Below, piece after piece: positions 51,664-60,900 of a stretch of DNA of 64,000 bases. The first letter of the stretch is position 1. Every line of letters starts with the position of its first letter. A program made the translations under genes and the position numbers. The stretch covers positions 107,058-171,057 of the forward strand of contig DIYI01000003.1 in NCBI GenBank assembly GCA_002428965.1, written 5' to 3'. The DNA comes from Jejuia sp. UBA6058 (GTDB lineage: Bacteria > Bacteroidota > Bacteroidia > Flavobacteriales > Flavobacteriaceae). Under the pieces are notes generated by a model. It was not told the DNA's origin and ran no database searches. It was given only the letters and a program-made list of their open reading frames with translations.

Positions 51664-52593
51664 TTAGAAACTATAACAAAATAGACGGTTGTCGTTTTTA
51701 TGATTTGGGTATAAAAAAATCTTATTTTGTTTCTCCATTATATTCAAAATCTGAAAACCAGAATCAAATTTATATTCCTGCTTGAGCCTGCCGTCTGGAA
51801 TAGAAATAATTTGAAAATGATTATTATTCCAAAATAAAAAGTCATTCCCATTTTCCGAAACTAAAAAATTCTCATTTTCTGTATCAAAATTTACAATTCG
51901 TTTAGACTCTAAACTATTAATATCAAACATTTCAATATCCCTTGTTGACTTAATACTCCATATACCCTGCTCACCATATTCAATTCGACCATGTTTCAAA
52001 TAAACCATTCCATTTTCATGAAGTAAGGCCCTTGAAAATGGACTAGTTTCATAGAGCAACTCAGAGCTGTTTTGAAGAATATTATATCTCAAAATAGTTC
52101 CTTTAAATGAATCAAAAATTAAAAATGTACCATTTGTTTCTTGAAATATACCTGCACAAGATTCTCCTATTTTCTTCTTTATACCCTTACCAATCGAATA
52201 GTCAAAAATCATTAAAAACTTCCCTCTATAGTTCATAATCAGTAATTTATTTTCATCATTTGAACTAATGAAATCAGAATATTTTAATATCCCTTTCCTA
52301 AAATTTTTAATAATTTCAAGAGTGCTCCTGTTTAACATAAAAACTCTATTGTCAGAAGCCACAAAAAGCTTTTCACTATTAGCTTCAAAATGTATCGCAC
52401 GAATGGAGTTCCTTATCCTTACAGAGTTTATTTCAAGTCCTGTTTCAATATTTAACTTTCGAAGTTTCATTGATGGAAATGTTGACCCCCAACCATCACC
52501 AATATAAAAGTGCTTCCTATCAAAAGGATCTATTTTTGGATAAAACCCTCTATAAATTGGATTCTTTAAATCTATTATCCAATCTAAATTCAT
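51664..52593 (-). CDS. Beta-propeller-like protein of unknown function
   Basis: I recognise no named family. The 309-residue soluble protein has no signal peptide. It shows repeated strand patterns of a WD40/kelch-like propeller: IRAIHFEANSEKLFVASDN, YSDFISSNDENKLLIMNYRG, ENFLVSENGNDFLFWNNNH and FQIISIPDGRLKQEYKF. The codon use is AT-rich like its neighbours. It lies 18 bases after uvrC and 11 bases before the patatin gene, so all three are transcribed together. Given the lack of a leader it is probably cytoplasmic. The function is unknown. Confidence 0.6.
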   Translation of the reverse strand: MNLDWIIDLKNPIYRGFYPKIDPFDRKHFYIGDGWGSTFPSMKLRKLNIETGLEINSVRIRNSIRAIHFEANSEKLFVASDNRVFMLNRSTLEIIKNFRKGILKYSDFISSNDENKLLIMNYRGKFLMIFDYSIGKGIKKKIGESCAGIFQETNGTFLIFDSFKGTILRYNILQNSSELLYETSPFSRALLHENGMVYLKHGRIEYGEQGIWSIKSTRDIEMFDINSLESKRIVNFDTENENFLVSENGNDFLFWNNNHFQIISIPDGRLKQEYKFDSGFQILNIMEKQNKIFLYPNHKNDNRLFCYSF

Positions 52594-52611
52594 ATAATCG
52601 ACCCTTTAATA

Positions 52612-54405
52612 TTACTTCTCATGATAATAATTATAAACCTTTTCAGCTCTGGATACTCCAACAACACCTTCCAATTCATCTAATTTTGCATGCGCCACAC
52701 GTTTTGCGGATTTAAAATGTTTAAGTAACTCCACCACCGTTTTTTCTCCAATTCCAGGAATAGTTTCCAACTCGGTATTCAGGGCATTTTTACTGCGTCG
52801 GTTTCTGTGATGTTCAATTCCAAAACGGTGTGCTTCATTCCGTAATTGTTGGATAATCTTTAGGGTTTCGCTTTTCTTATCTAAATATAGCGGAATTGGA
52901 TCATTTGGATAAAACAATTCTTCCAAACGTTTTGCAATACCAATTATGGCTATTTTACCTCGTAACCCTAAAACATCCAAACTCTTTAATGCAGATGATA
53001 ACTGCCCTTTTCCACCATCAATTATTATTAATTGTGGTAAAGGCTGGTCTTCTTCCAACAATCGCAAATAACGCCTGTGCACTACTTCTTCCATCGAAGC
53101 AAAATCGTCAGGTCCTTCTACCGTTTTTATATTAAAATGTCGGTAATCTTTCTTGCTTGGTTTTCCATTTTTAAACACCACACACGCCGCTACAGGATTG
53201 GTGCCTTGAATATTAGAATTATCAAAACATTCAATATGTCGTGGTTCTTCGCTCAATCGTAAATCAGCTTTCATTTGTGCCATAATTCTGTTGGCGTGCC
53301 TATCAGGATCTACAATTTTCATCTGTTTGAAACGCTCCATTCGGTAATATTTGGCGTTTCTTAAAGACAAGTCCACAATTTGTTTTTTATCGCCTAATTT
53401 TGGCACAGTCACTTTTACATTTTCACCTAAATCTACCTGAAATGGCACGTAAATTTCTTTGGAATTTGAATTGAACCGTTGTCTAATTTCAGTAATAGCC
53501 AATTCCAAAAGTTCTTTATCAGTTTCATCTAGTTTCTTCTTAATTTCTAAAGTGTGAGAACGAATAATAGCTCCATATGATAATTGTAAAAAATTGATAT
53601 AACCATAACTTTCATCACTCATAATGGAGAATACATCCACATTGCTAATCTTCGGATTTACAATAGTAGATTTCGCTTGATAATTTTCAAGAACTTCAAT
53701 TTTCTCTTTGATTTTTTGAGCTTCTTCAAACTGCATATTTTCAGCAAGCGCCATCATTTGCACTTTAAATTGAGATAAGGAATCTTTAAAATTTCCCTTT
53801 ATAATTTCCTTTATAGCTTTGATGTTTCCGTGATATTCTTCTTCGCTTTCTAAACCTTCACATGGACCTTTACAATTACCTAAATGAAATTCTAAACATC
53901 TTTTGTATTTACCAGCCTCAACTTTTTCCCTACTCAAATTGTAATTACAAGTTCTTAATGAATACAATCCTTTTATCAAATCAAGAAGCGTACGAACCGT
54001 TTTCATACTCGTGTAAGGCCCAAAATATTCGCTACCGTCTTTATAGACGCGTCTAGTCGAAAACACTCTTGGAAAACGCTCATTTTTTACACAAATCCAA
54101 GGATAAGATTTGTCGTCTTTCAACAAGACGTTATAACGAGGTTGGTATTTCTTTATTAAGTTATTTTCAAGTAGCAGCGCATCGGTCTCTGTTTTTACAA
54201 CAATGTGCTTTATTAAGGCTATTTTTTTTACTAAAACTCGAGTTTTGCCGTACTCATGATTTTTGGTAAAATAAGAACTGACACGCTTTTTTAAATTTTT
54301 AGCTTTCCCTACGTAGATCAGAGTATCTTCTTTGTCGTAGTATTGATAAACCCCAGGTTGATTTGGTAGTGTTTTTAACTGTATTTCAATATCCGGGGTA
54401 TCCAT
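52612..54405 (-). CDS. uvrC: Excinuclease ABC subunit C
   Basis: The 597-residue nuclease makes both incisions in nucleotide excision repair. The N-terminal GIY-YIG nuclease shows QPGVYQYYDKEDTLIYVGKA, where VYQYY/YVGKAK replaces the canonical GIY-YIG residues as usual. A UVR domain lies near EEAQKIKEKIEVLENY, the C-terminal RNase-H-like endonuclease has HIECFDNSNIQGTNPVAA, and tandem helix-hairpin-helix motifs (ELETIPGIGEKTVVELLKHF) end the protein. It may receive lesions from the ATL protein encoded at 7911-8240. It is divergent from the rimK gene. Confidence 0.97.
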   Translation of the reverse strand: MDTPDIEIQLKTLPNQPGVYQYYDKEDTLIYVGKAKNLKKRVSSYFTKNHEYGKTRVLVKKIALIKHIVVKTETDALLLENNLIKKYQPRYNVLLKDDKSYPWICVKNERFPRVFSTRRVYKDGSEYFGPYTSMKTVRTLLDLIKGLYSLRTCNYNLSREKVEAGKYKRCLEFHLGNCKGPCEGLESEEEYHGNIKAIKEIIKGNFKDSLSQFKVQMMALAENMQFEEAQKIKEKIEVLENYQAKSTIVNPKISNVDVFSIMSDESYGYINFLQLSYGAIIRSHTLEIKKKLDETDKELLELAITEIRQRFNSNSKEIYVPFQVDLGENVKVTVPKLGDKKQIVDLSLRNAKYYRMERFKQMKIVDPDRHANRIMAQMKADLRLSEEPRHIECFDNSNIQGTNPVAACVVFKNGKPSKKDYRHFNIKTVEGPDDFASMEEVVHRRYLRLLEEDQPLPQLIIIDGGKGQLSSALKSLDVLGLRGKIAIIGIAKRLEELFYPNDPIPLYLDKKSETLKIIQQLRNEAHRFGIEHHRNRRSKNALNTELETIPGIGEKTVVELLKHFKSAKRVAHAKLDELEGVVGVSRAEKVYNYYHEK

Positions 54406-54492
54406 TACTGTAAAGGTATATTAAATCGATAAAACCTAAAAAATTCCTTATCGTTTTTGTTATCTTGCAAATGCAATACCTTTTGAAACGCA

Positions 54493-55368
54493 GTGAACAT
54501 AGTTATTCTCTCAAGAAATGCAAATTTATACTCTACCAACCGTCTTGTTGAAGAAGGCGAACATCGCGGACATGACATGGAGGTTATTGATCCTTTGAAG
54601 TGCGATATCATTATTGAAAAAGAGAAACCCACTATTTTTTATAAAGACCGTTACTTAGATTATGTTGATGCCATCATTCCAAGAATTGGCGCCTCAGTCA
54701 CCTTTTTTGGATGTGCGGTTGTACGACAGTTTGAAATGATGGGTGTTTTTACATCTGTAACTTCAGATGCTATTATTCGATCTCGTGATAAACTACGCAG
54801 TTTTCAACGTTTATCTAAGGCAGGTATAGGCATGCCTAAAACGGTATTTACCAACTATTCTCGTGATGTTGAGAAGGTTCTTTCTCATGTTGGCGGCACA
54901 CCTGTTATCATTAAGCTTTTAGAAGGTACGCAAGGTTTAGGTGTTGTTTTAGCTGAAACTAGAAATGCCGCAGAATCAGTTTTGGAAGCGTTTAACGGCC
55001 TCCAAGCACGTGCCTTAGTTCAGGAATATATTGGAGAGGCCAAGGGTGCTGATTTAAGGGCCTTGGTTGTAGATGGACATGTGGTTGGCGCCATGAAACG
55101 GCAAGGAAAAGAAGGTGAGTTTCGCTCTAATTTACACCGTGGAGGTTCTGCCGAAATCACCAAATTAACTGAAGCCGAAATTAAGGTAGCCATGAAAGCG
55201 TCTCGCGCTTTAAAACTACCTGTTTGTGGTGTAGACATGTTGCAATCCAACCGTGGCCCACTACTTTTAGAGGTTAATTCTACACCTGGTTTAGAAGGAA
55301 TTGAAGGTGCCACTGGAAAAAATATTGCTCGAAATATCATTACCTATATTGAACGAAATAGACATTAA
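54493..55368 (+). CDS. rimK: RimK-family ATP-grasp alpha-L-glutamate ligase
   Basis: The 291-residue ATP-grasp ligase starts at GTG 54493, giving MNIVILSRNANLYSTNRLVE, the usual RimK opening. Visible motifs are RIGASVTFFGCAVVRQFE, VIIKLLEGTQGLGVVLAE (ATP-grasp loop), LRALVVDGHVVGAMKRQG and the metal-binding end LLEVNSTPGLEG. E. coli RimK adds Glu residues to ribosomal protein S6. Its usual partner is an ATP-dependent zinc protease. Here the next gene (14 bases on) is a succinylglutamate desuccinylase/aspartoacylase-like hydrolase instead. The acceptor is unknown. Confidence 0.93.
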   Translation: MNIVILSRNANLYSTNRLVEEGEHRGHDMEVIDPLKCDIIIEKEKPTIFYKDRYLDYVDAIIPRIGASVTFFGCAVVRQFEMMGVFTSVTSDAIIRSRDKLRSFQRLSKAGIGMPKTVFTNYSRDVEKVLSHVGGTPVIIKLLEGTQGLGVVLAETRNAAESVLEAFNGLQARALVQEYIGEAKGADLRALVVDGHVVGAMKRQGKEGEFRSNLHRGGSAEITKLTEAEIKVAMKASRALKLPVCGVDMLQSNRGPLLLEVNSTPGLEGIEGATGKNIARNIITYIERNRH

Positions 55369-55382
55369 AAAAACTAATGTGA

Positions 55383-56357
55383 ATGACAAAGGAAAAAACA
55401 CCTTTAACCATACTCGGCACTGAAGTATTTCCCGGAGAAACGAAAGAAGTAAATTTTGATGTCGCTAATTTACATACCGCTACGCCGGTAAATGTTCCCG
55501 TGATTATAAGTCGCGCCAAAAAAGAAGGCCCTACTGTAATGTTTACTGCGGGTATCCATGGTGATGAAGTTAATGGCATTGAAATAGTACGTCAATTAAT
55601 TGCTAAAGGTATCAATCAACCAAAAATTGGCACCATAATTTGTATGCCTGTAATCAATATTTTTGGGTTTATAAATTTGAAACGTGAGTTCCCCGATGGA
55701 AGAGATTTAAACCGTGTATTTCCAGGAAGCACACATGGATCTTTGGCTAGTAGGGTAGCGCATAAATTGATACATGAGGTGGTACCACATGCAGATTTGA
55801 TTATCGATTTTCATACTGGTGGCGCAGGACGCTTTAATGCACCACAATTACGTTATACCGAGAATCATAAACACCTTAATGCCCTTGCAGAAGTTTTTGG
55901 AGCACCATTCGTATTGTATTCGAAAAATTTAAGCAAATCATTTAGAACCACGTGCTCAAAACTAGGTAAGGATTTATTACTTTTTGAGGGTGGAAAATCG
56001 TTTCATATTGATGACGTAGTTACCAACTCCGGAGTTAACGGTGCGAAACGTGTGTTAAAACACTTAGGCATGTTAAAAACAGTTTTCAAGGCCTCTAAAC
56101 CGAAAAAACAGTGTGTATTTATTGCAGAAAGTAAGTGGCAACGTGCTAAATATTCGGGGATGTTTAAAGCTTCTACTGCAGTTGGTTCTGAAGTTGAAAA
56201 AGAAGATATTATTGGCAACATTACAGATCCTTATGGTAAGTTTAATTATTTTGTAAGAGCTCAAAATTCGGGGTATGTTATTAATGTAAATGAACTTCCT
56301 ATTGTGTATCAAGGTGATGCCCTGTTTCATATTTCTACCGAATTAAACGGCAAGTGA
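55383..56357 (+). CDS. Succinylglutamate desuccinylase/aspartoacylase-family hydrolase
   Basis: The 324-residue zinc hydrolase is of the M14-related AstE/AspA family. The metal site is FTAGIHGDEVNGIEIV (HxxE with HGDE), followed by LIIDFHTGGAGRFNAPQLRY, which supplies the third His. The C-terminal half has a beta-barrel tail (TDPYGKFNYFVRAQNSGYV). The family removes acyl or amino-acid caps from aspartate or glutamate derivatives, but many members are uncharacterised. It follows rimK by 14 bases and precedes the cyclo-ligase gene by 1 base. A role opposite to RimK (removing Glu) is inferred from this pairing only. Confidence 0.88.
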   Translation: MTKEKTPLTILGTEVFPGETKEVNFDVANLHTATPVNVPVIISRAKKEGPTVMFTAGIHGDEVNGIEIVRQLIAKGINQPKIGTIICMPVINIFGFINLKREFPDGRDLNRVFPGSTHGSLASRVAHKLIHEVVPHADLIIDFHTGGAGRFNAPQLRYTENHKHLNALAEVFGAPFVLYSKNLSKSFRTTCSKLGKDLLLFEGGKSFHIDDVVTNSGVNGAKRVLKHLGMLKTVFKASKPKKQCVFIAESKWQRAKYSGMFKASTAVGSEVEKEDIIGNITDPYGKFNYFVRAQNSGYVINVNELPIVYQGDALFHISTELNGK

Positions 56358-56358
56358 T

Positions 56359-56922
56359 ATGACTAAAAAAGAACTTCGAAAAAAATATAAAGCACTTCGT
56401 TCTGAACTTTCAATAGATCAAATTGAAGACTTTAGTATTGCCATTGCAAATCAATTGTTGAAACTACCTATTTGGGAGGTTTCATTTTATCACATCTTCC
56501 TTTCTATTGAAGAGCAAAAAGAAGTTAACACCGATTATATTTTAAATATCCTTTCTGGAAAGGATAAGAATATTGTGATCTCCAAAAGTGATTTTAAAAC
56601 CAATACACTCACTCACTTTTTATTAACCGATAATACCACTATCAGAAAGAACAATTATAACATCCCTGAACCTGTTGATGGTATTGAGATTTCCACTGAT
56701 AAAATTGATGTAGTGTTTATTCCGCTTTTAGCATTTGATAAACAAGGAAATCGTGTGGGCTATGGCAAAGGATTTTACGATAAATTTTTAAGCCACTGCA
56801 ATCCTAAAGCCCTCAAAATTGGTCTGTCTTTTTTTGAAGCGGAAGACGAGATTAGTGATGCTTTTGAGGGTGACGTTGGGTTGGATTATTGTGTGACGCC
56901 TGAAAAGATTAATCATTTTTAG
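56359..56922 (+). CDS. 5-formyltetrahydrofolate cyclo-ligase
   Basis: The 187-residue enzyme converts 5-formyl-THF to 5,10-methenyl-THF with ATP. Family motifs are the N-terminal TKKELRKKYKALRSELS and VFIPLLAFDKQGNRVGYGKG with GFYDKFL, the conserved folate/ATP site. It lies 1 base after the desuccinylase gene in the same run, though the pathway is unrelated. Its last 14 bases overlap the convergent lspA gene. Confidence 0.94.
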   Translation: MTKKELRKKYKALRSELSIDQIEDFSIAIANQLLKLPIWEVSFYHIFLSIEEQKEVNTDYILNILSGKDKNIVISKSDFKTNTLTHFLLTDNTTIRKNNYNIPEPVDGIEISTDKIDVVFIPLLAFDKQGNRVGYGKGFYDKFLSHCNPKALKIGLSFFEAEDEISDAFEGDVGLDYCVTPEKINHF

Positions 56923-57532
56923 CAAAAGCCCGCTTATTAAAAACAATAAGCATAATAAACCCTGTACTTATTGCCATATCGGCGATATTGAAAACGGGTT
57001 CGAAAAAAGTGAAGTATTCACCACCGTATTTTGGAATCCATTCTGGGAGATAGCCTTTATACATTGGAAAATACAGCATATCTACTACTTTTCCATGTAA
57101 TAGGGTATCATAGCCTCCATTGGCTGGTAAAAACGTTGCGACTTGATTAATACTATCATTAAAAATCACACCATAAAACACAGAATCAATGATATTGCCC
57201 AACGCACCTGCAAAAATTAAAGCAATGGCAACAATTAAAATTCTAGAGCTTTTCTTTTTTGTTGCACTCCATAACCAGTAGCCTATTCCGAAAATAGCGA
57301 CTATCCTAAATGAGGTTAAAAAGGTTTTGGCAGATCGGTCAGAAATAAAAGATACAAAGTCACTTATACGCGTGCCCCAAGCCATTCCTTCGTTCTCAAT
57401 AAAGTATATTTTAAACCAACTAAAAACTTCAATATTTTCATGAAGTTCAAAACTAGTTTTGACATATATTTTACTTATTTGATCCACAAGCAAAATAATG
57501 GTGATAATAAGAATGGACTTTTTTAATGACAT
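56909..57532 (-). CDS. lspA: Lipoprotein signal peptidase
   Basis: The 207-residue inner-membrane aspartic peptidase cleaves prolipoproteins after lipidation. The four helices are clear, and catalytic Asp residues sit in ALGNIIDSVFYGVIF and FNIADMAISTG. It is longer than the roughly 160-residue E. coli enzyme: an insert of about 50 residues between helices 3 and 4 holds GKVVDMLYFPMYKGYLPEW. The insert is typical of Bacteroidota LspA. It is the last gene of an ileS-DksA-like-lspA run, matching the many lipoproteins in this window as substrates. The end overlaps the cyclo-ligase gene by 14 bases. Confidence 0.95.
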   Translation of the reverse strand: MSLKKSILIITIILLVDQISKIYVKTSFELHENIEVFSWFKIYFIENEGMAWGTRISDFVSFISDRSAKTFLTSFRIVAIFGIGYWLWSATKKKSSRILIVAIALIFAGALGNIIDSVFYGVIFNDSINQVATFLPANGGYDTLLHGKVVDMLYFPMYKGYLPEWIPKYGGEYFTFFEPVFNIADMAISTGFIMLIVFNKRAFAKND

Positions 57533-57545
57533 TTGATTAAAAAGA

Positions 57546-57570
57546 AACGCCTCGTTTAAAAAACGAGACG
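57546..57570 (-). terminator. Hairpin terminator after the DksA-like gene
   Basis: The 11-bp stem 57546-57556 against 57560-57570 contains one pair (57549/57567) that is G-U in minus-strand RNA and a mismatch otherwise. The strand preference matches the flanking minus-strand genes. lspA lies beyond it, so partial termination is likely. Confidence 0.6.
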
Positions 57571-57595
57571 TCTTTAATATTTCTACTGAAACTTC

Positions 57596-57973
57596 TTATT
57601 TCTGCATATTTTTAGCTTCAATACTAAGTGTGGCGTGAGGCACTAACTCTAAACGTTTTTTGTTAATGAGTTTACCTGTAACACGACAAATACCATACGT
57701 TTTATTTTCAATTCTTATCAAAGCATTCTTTAAATCGCGAATAAATTTTTCTTGACGGATTGCTAATTGCGAATTGGATTCTTTACTCATAACTGCACTA
57801 CCTTCATCAAAAGCTTTAAAGGTTGGAGAGGTATCTTCTGTACCATTATTGTGGTCATTCATATACGCACTTTTTATCAATTCTAAATCGTGTTGCGCTT
57901 TTTCAATTTTCTCTTGTATTAGCTCTTTAAACTCTGCTAAATCTGCATCTGAATATCTTACACTTTCGGCCAT
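57596..57973 (-). CDS. DksA/TraR-fold protein without the zinc Cys set
   Basis: The 125-residue protein has the coiled-coil-rich DksA fold: ADLAEFKELIQEKIEKAQHD, then SNSQLAIRQEKFIRDLKNALIRI, and the zinc-ribbon region YGICRVTGKLINKKRLELVP. Only Cys96 of the canonical C-x2-C-x17-C-x2-C remains; the others are Thr99, Ser117 and Ala120. DksA acts in the RNA polymerase secondary channel, with or without ppGpp. Loss of zinc ligands resembles Cys-less DksA2-type proteins that resist oxidation. The gene starts 4 bases after ileS, and lspA follows; I recall this triplet as common in Bacteroidota. Confidence 0.9.
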   Translation of the reverse strand: MAESVRYSDADLAEFKELIQEKIEKAQHDLELIKSAYMNDHNNGTEDTSPTFKAFDEGSAVMSKESNSQLAIRQEKFIRDLKNALIRIENKTYGICRVTGKLINKKRLELVPHATLSIEAKNMQK

Positions 57974-57977
57974 ATAA

Positions 57978-60900
57978 TTAATGTTTTGTAATAAACAACT
58001 TTGTATTTACATCATCAAATGCAATATCTATTCCGTTGCTTATTTGGTCAATAATCTCAAGTTTTTCGGTTAATGTTTCGGTTTTTATGTATTCTATATT
58101 AGAGTCTACAGCTTGCTTAAGCTGCTCGTCCTTTTGTAATTTCACATCAATTCTATCGGTAACTTCAAACCCAGAGTCTTTTCTTAAATTCTGAATTCTA
58201 TTTACCAATTCTCTCGCTATACCTTCTCTTCTTAAATCATCTGTTATGGTAACATCCAACGCAACGGTTAAAGCTCCTTCATTAGCCACTAACCAACCTT
58301 CAATATCTTGAGAAGTAATCTCCACATCTTCGAGACCTAAAATAATATTTTTTCCGTTTATTTCAACGTCAAAATTACCGTTTTGCTCTACTTTGTTGAT
58401 ATCTTCAGCTGTAAAGTTCATAATTACTCCAGCAATGGCTTTCATGTCTCTTCCAAAACGAGGCCCAAGTGCTTTAAAGTTTGGTTTTATTTGCTTTACC
58501 AAGATATCTGAAGCATCTTCCAACAGCTCTACTACCTTTACATTTACCTCATGCTTTATCAAGTTTGAAACCGCTAAGATTTCCTCTTTTTGCTGAGCAT
58601 TATCTATCGGAATCATAATTTTTTGAAGTGGTTGACGCACCTTAATCTTCTCCTTAGCTCTCAACGATAATACTAAGGAAGATATTGTTTGCGCCGCCTC
58701 CATTTTACGCTCTAAACTCTTGTCAACGTAACTTTCATCATACATTGGAAATTCAGATAAATGCACACTTTCAAAAGTTTCTTTCTTCGTAACCGCATTT
58801 AAATCTAAATACAATCTATCCATAAAGAATGGTGCTATTGGCGCTCCCAGTTTTGCAATCGTAGTCATACATGTGTACAAGGTCTGATACGCTGAAATTT
58901 TATTGGTTTCGTAATCGCCTTTCCAGAATCGTCTTCTACTTAAGCGCACGTACCAGTTACTCAAATAATCTTGAGTGAAATCTGAAATTGCTCTTGCTGC
59001 TTTTGTAGGTTCGTAATCTGTATAATAGGCATCTACATTCTGGATTAACGTATGTAATTCAGAGAGAATCCAACGGTCCAATTCAGGTCTATCTTTTAAG
59101 GGAATATCAGCTTCACTATAATTGAAATTATCTAGATTGGTATATAAACTGAAGAAGGAATAGGTATTGTATAGTGTTCCAAAGAATTTACGTTTTACTT
59201 CTTCAACACCATCTAAATCAAACTTTAAATTGTCCCAAGGGTTTGCGTTTGAAATCATGTACCAACGCGTCGCATCCGCACCATAGGTTCCTAAAGTTTC
59301 AAAAGGATCTACGGCATTTCCTAAACGTTTGGACATTTTTTGTCCGTTTTTGTCAAGCACTAGTCCATTAGACACTACATTTTTATACGCAATAGAATCA
59401 AACACCATGGTTCCGATTGCATGCAATGTATAGAACCAACCTCTTGTTTGATCAACACCTTCGGCGATGAAGTTTGCTGGAAACGTTACACCTTCATCAA
59501 TGAATTCCTTGTTTTCAAAAGGATAATGCCATTGTGCGTACGGCATAGAACCAGAATCGAACCATACATCAATCAAATCGCTTTCTCGTTTCATTGGTTT
59601 ACCTGATGGCGATACCAATGTAATTTCATCAACTATATTCTTATGTAAATCCAGTTTAGCATAGTTCTCATCGGCATTGTTACCAACTTCAAAATCGGCG
59701 AAAATGTCTTTTTCTAAAACGCCCGCTTCCACAGCTTTTGCCATTTCAGCTTTCAGTTCTTCAACCGAACCGATACACAATTCTTCCTTACCATCTTCAG
59801 CTCTCCAAATTGGCAATGGAATACCCCAATAGCGGGAACGTGATAAGTTCCAGTCGTTAGCATTAGCCAACCAATTTCCAAATCTTCCTGTTCCAGTAGC
59901 TTTCGGTTTCCAATTGATTGTCTCGTTTAATTCGAACATTCTGTCCTTAACATCGGTTACTTTGATGAACCAAGAATCTAAAGGATAGTATAAAATTGGT
60001 TTATCGGTACGCCAACAGTTTGGATAACTGTGCTTATATTTTTCAACCTTAAAGGCTTTGTTTTCTTCTTTCAGTTTGATAGCAATTTCAATATCTACAG
60101 AACGCTCTGGAGCATCACCATCGATATAATACTCATTCTTTACATATTTACCTGCGAGTTCTTGTAACTCTGGACGAAAACGTCCTTGTAAATCTACAAG
60201 CGGCACTAAATTCCCATTGTCATCTTTTACCAACATTGGTGGTACTTCTGGCGTAGCTTGTTTTGCTACCAAGGCATCATCCGCACCAAAAGTAGGCGCT
60301 GTATGTACGATACCTGTACCATCTTCTGTAGTTACAAAATCTCCTGAAATTACTCTAAACGCATTTTCAGGATTATCGTTAGGTAAAGCATATGGCAACA
60401 ATTGCTCATAAGTAATTCCTACTAAATCCTTACCAACAAATTCTTTTACAACGTAGTATGGAATCTTTTTATCTCCCGATTTGTAGTTTAATAATTCTGA
60501 TTTTTCTTCAACCTGAGTAAATTTTCCAGAAAATTGATAGTTCACCAACTTTTTTGCCAATACAACATTCATTGGCGCAAACGTATATTGATTGTAGGTC
60601 TCCACCAAAACGTATACTATTTTAGGACCAACAGTTAACGCAGTGTTACTTGGTAAGGTCCAAGGTGTAGTGGTCCAAGCTAAGAAGTGAATATCGCCCT
60701 CATTCTGTAAAAACTCAGGAAGCGATTCTGGATTTGCTTTAAACTGAGCAACAATTGTGGTATCAGTTACATCTTGATAAGTTCCTGGTTGATTTAACTC
60801 GTGCGAACTTAAACCAGTCCCAGCCTTTGGCGAATAAGGTTGAATTGTATAGCCTTTATACAGCAAATTCTTATCATAAATCTGCTTTAACAACCACCAA

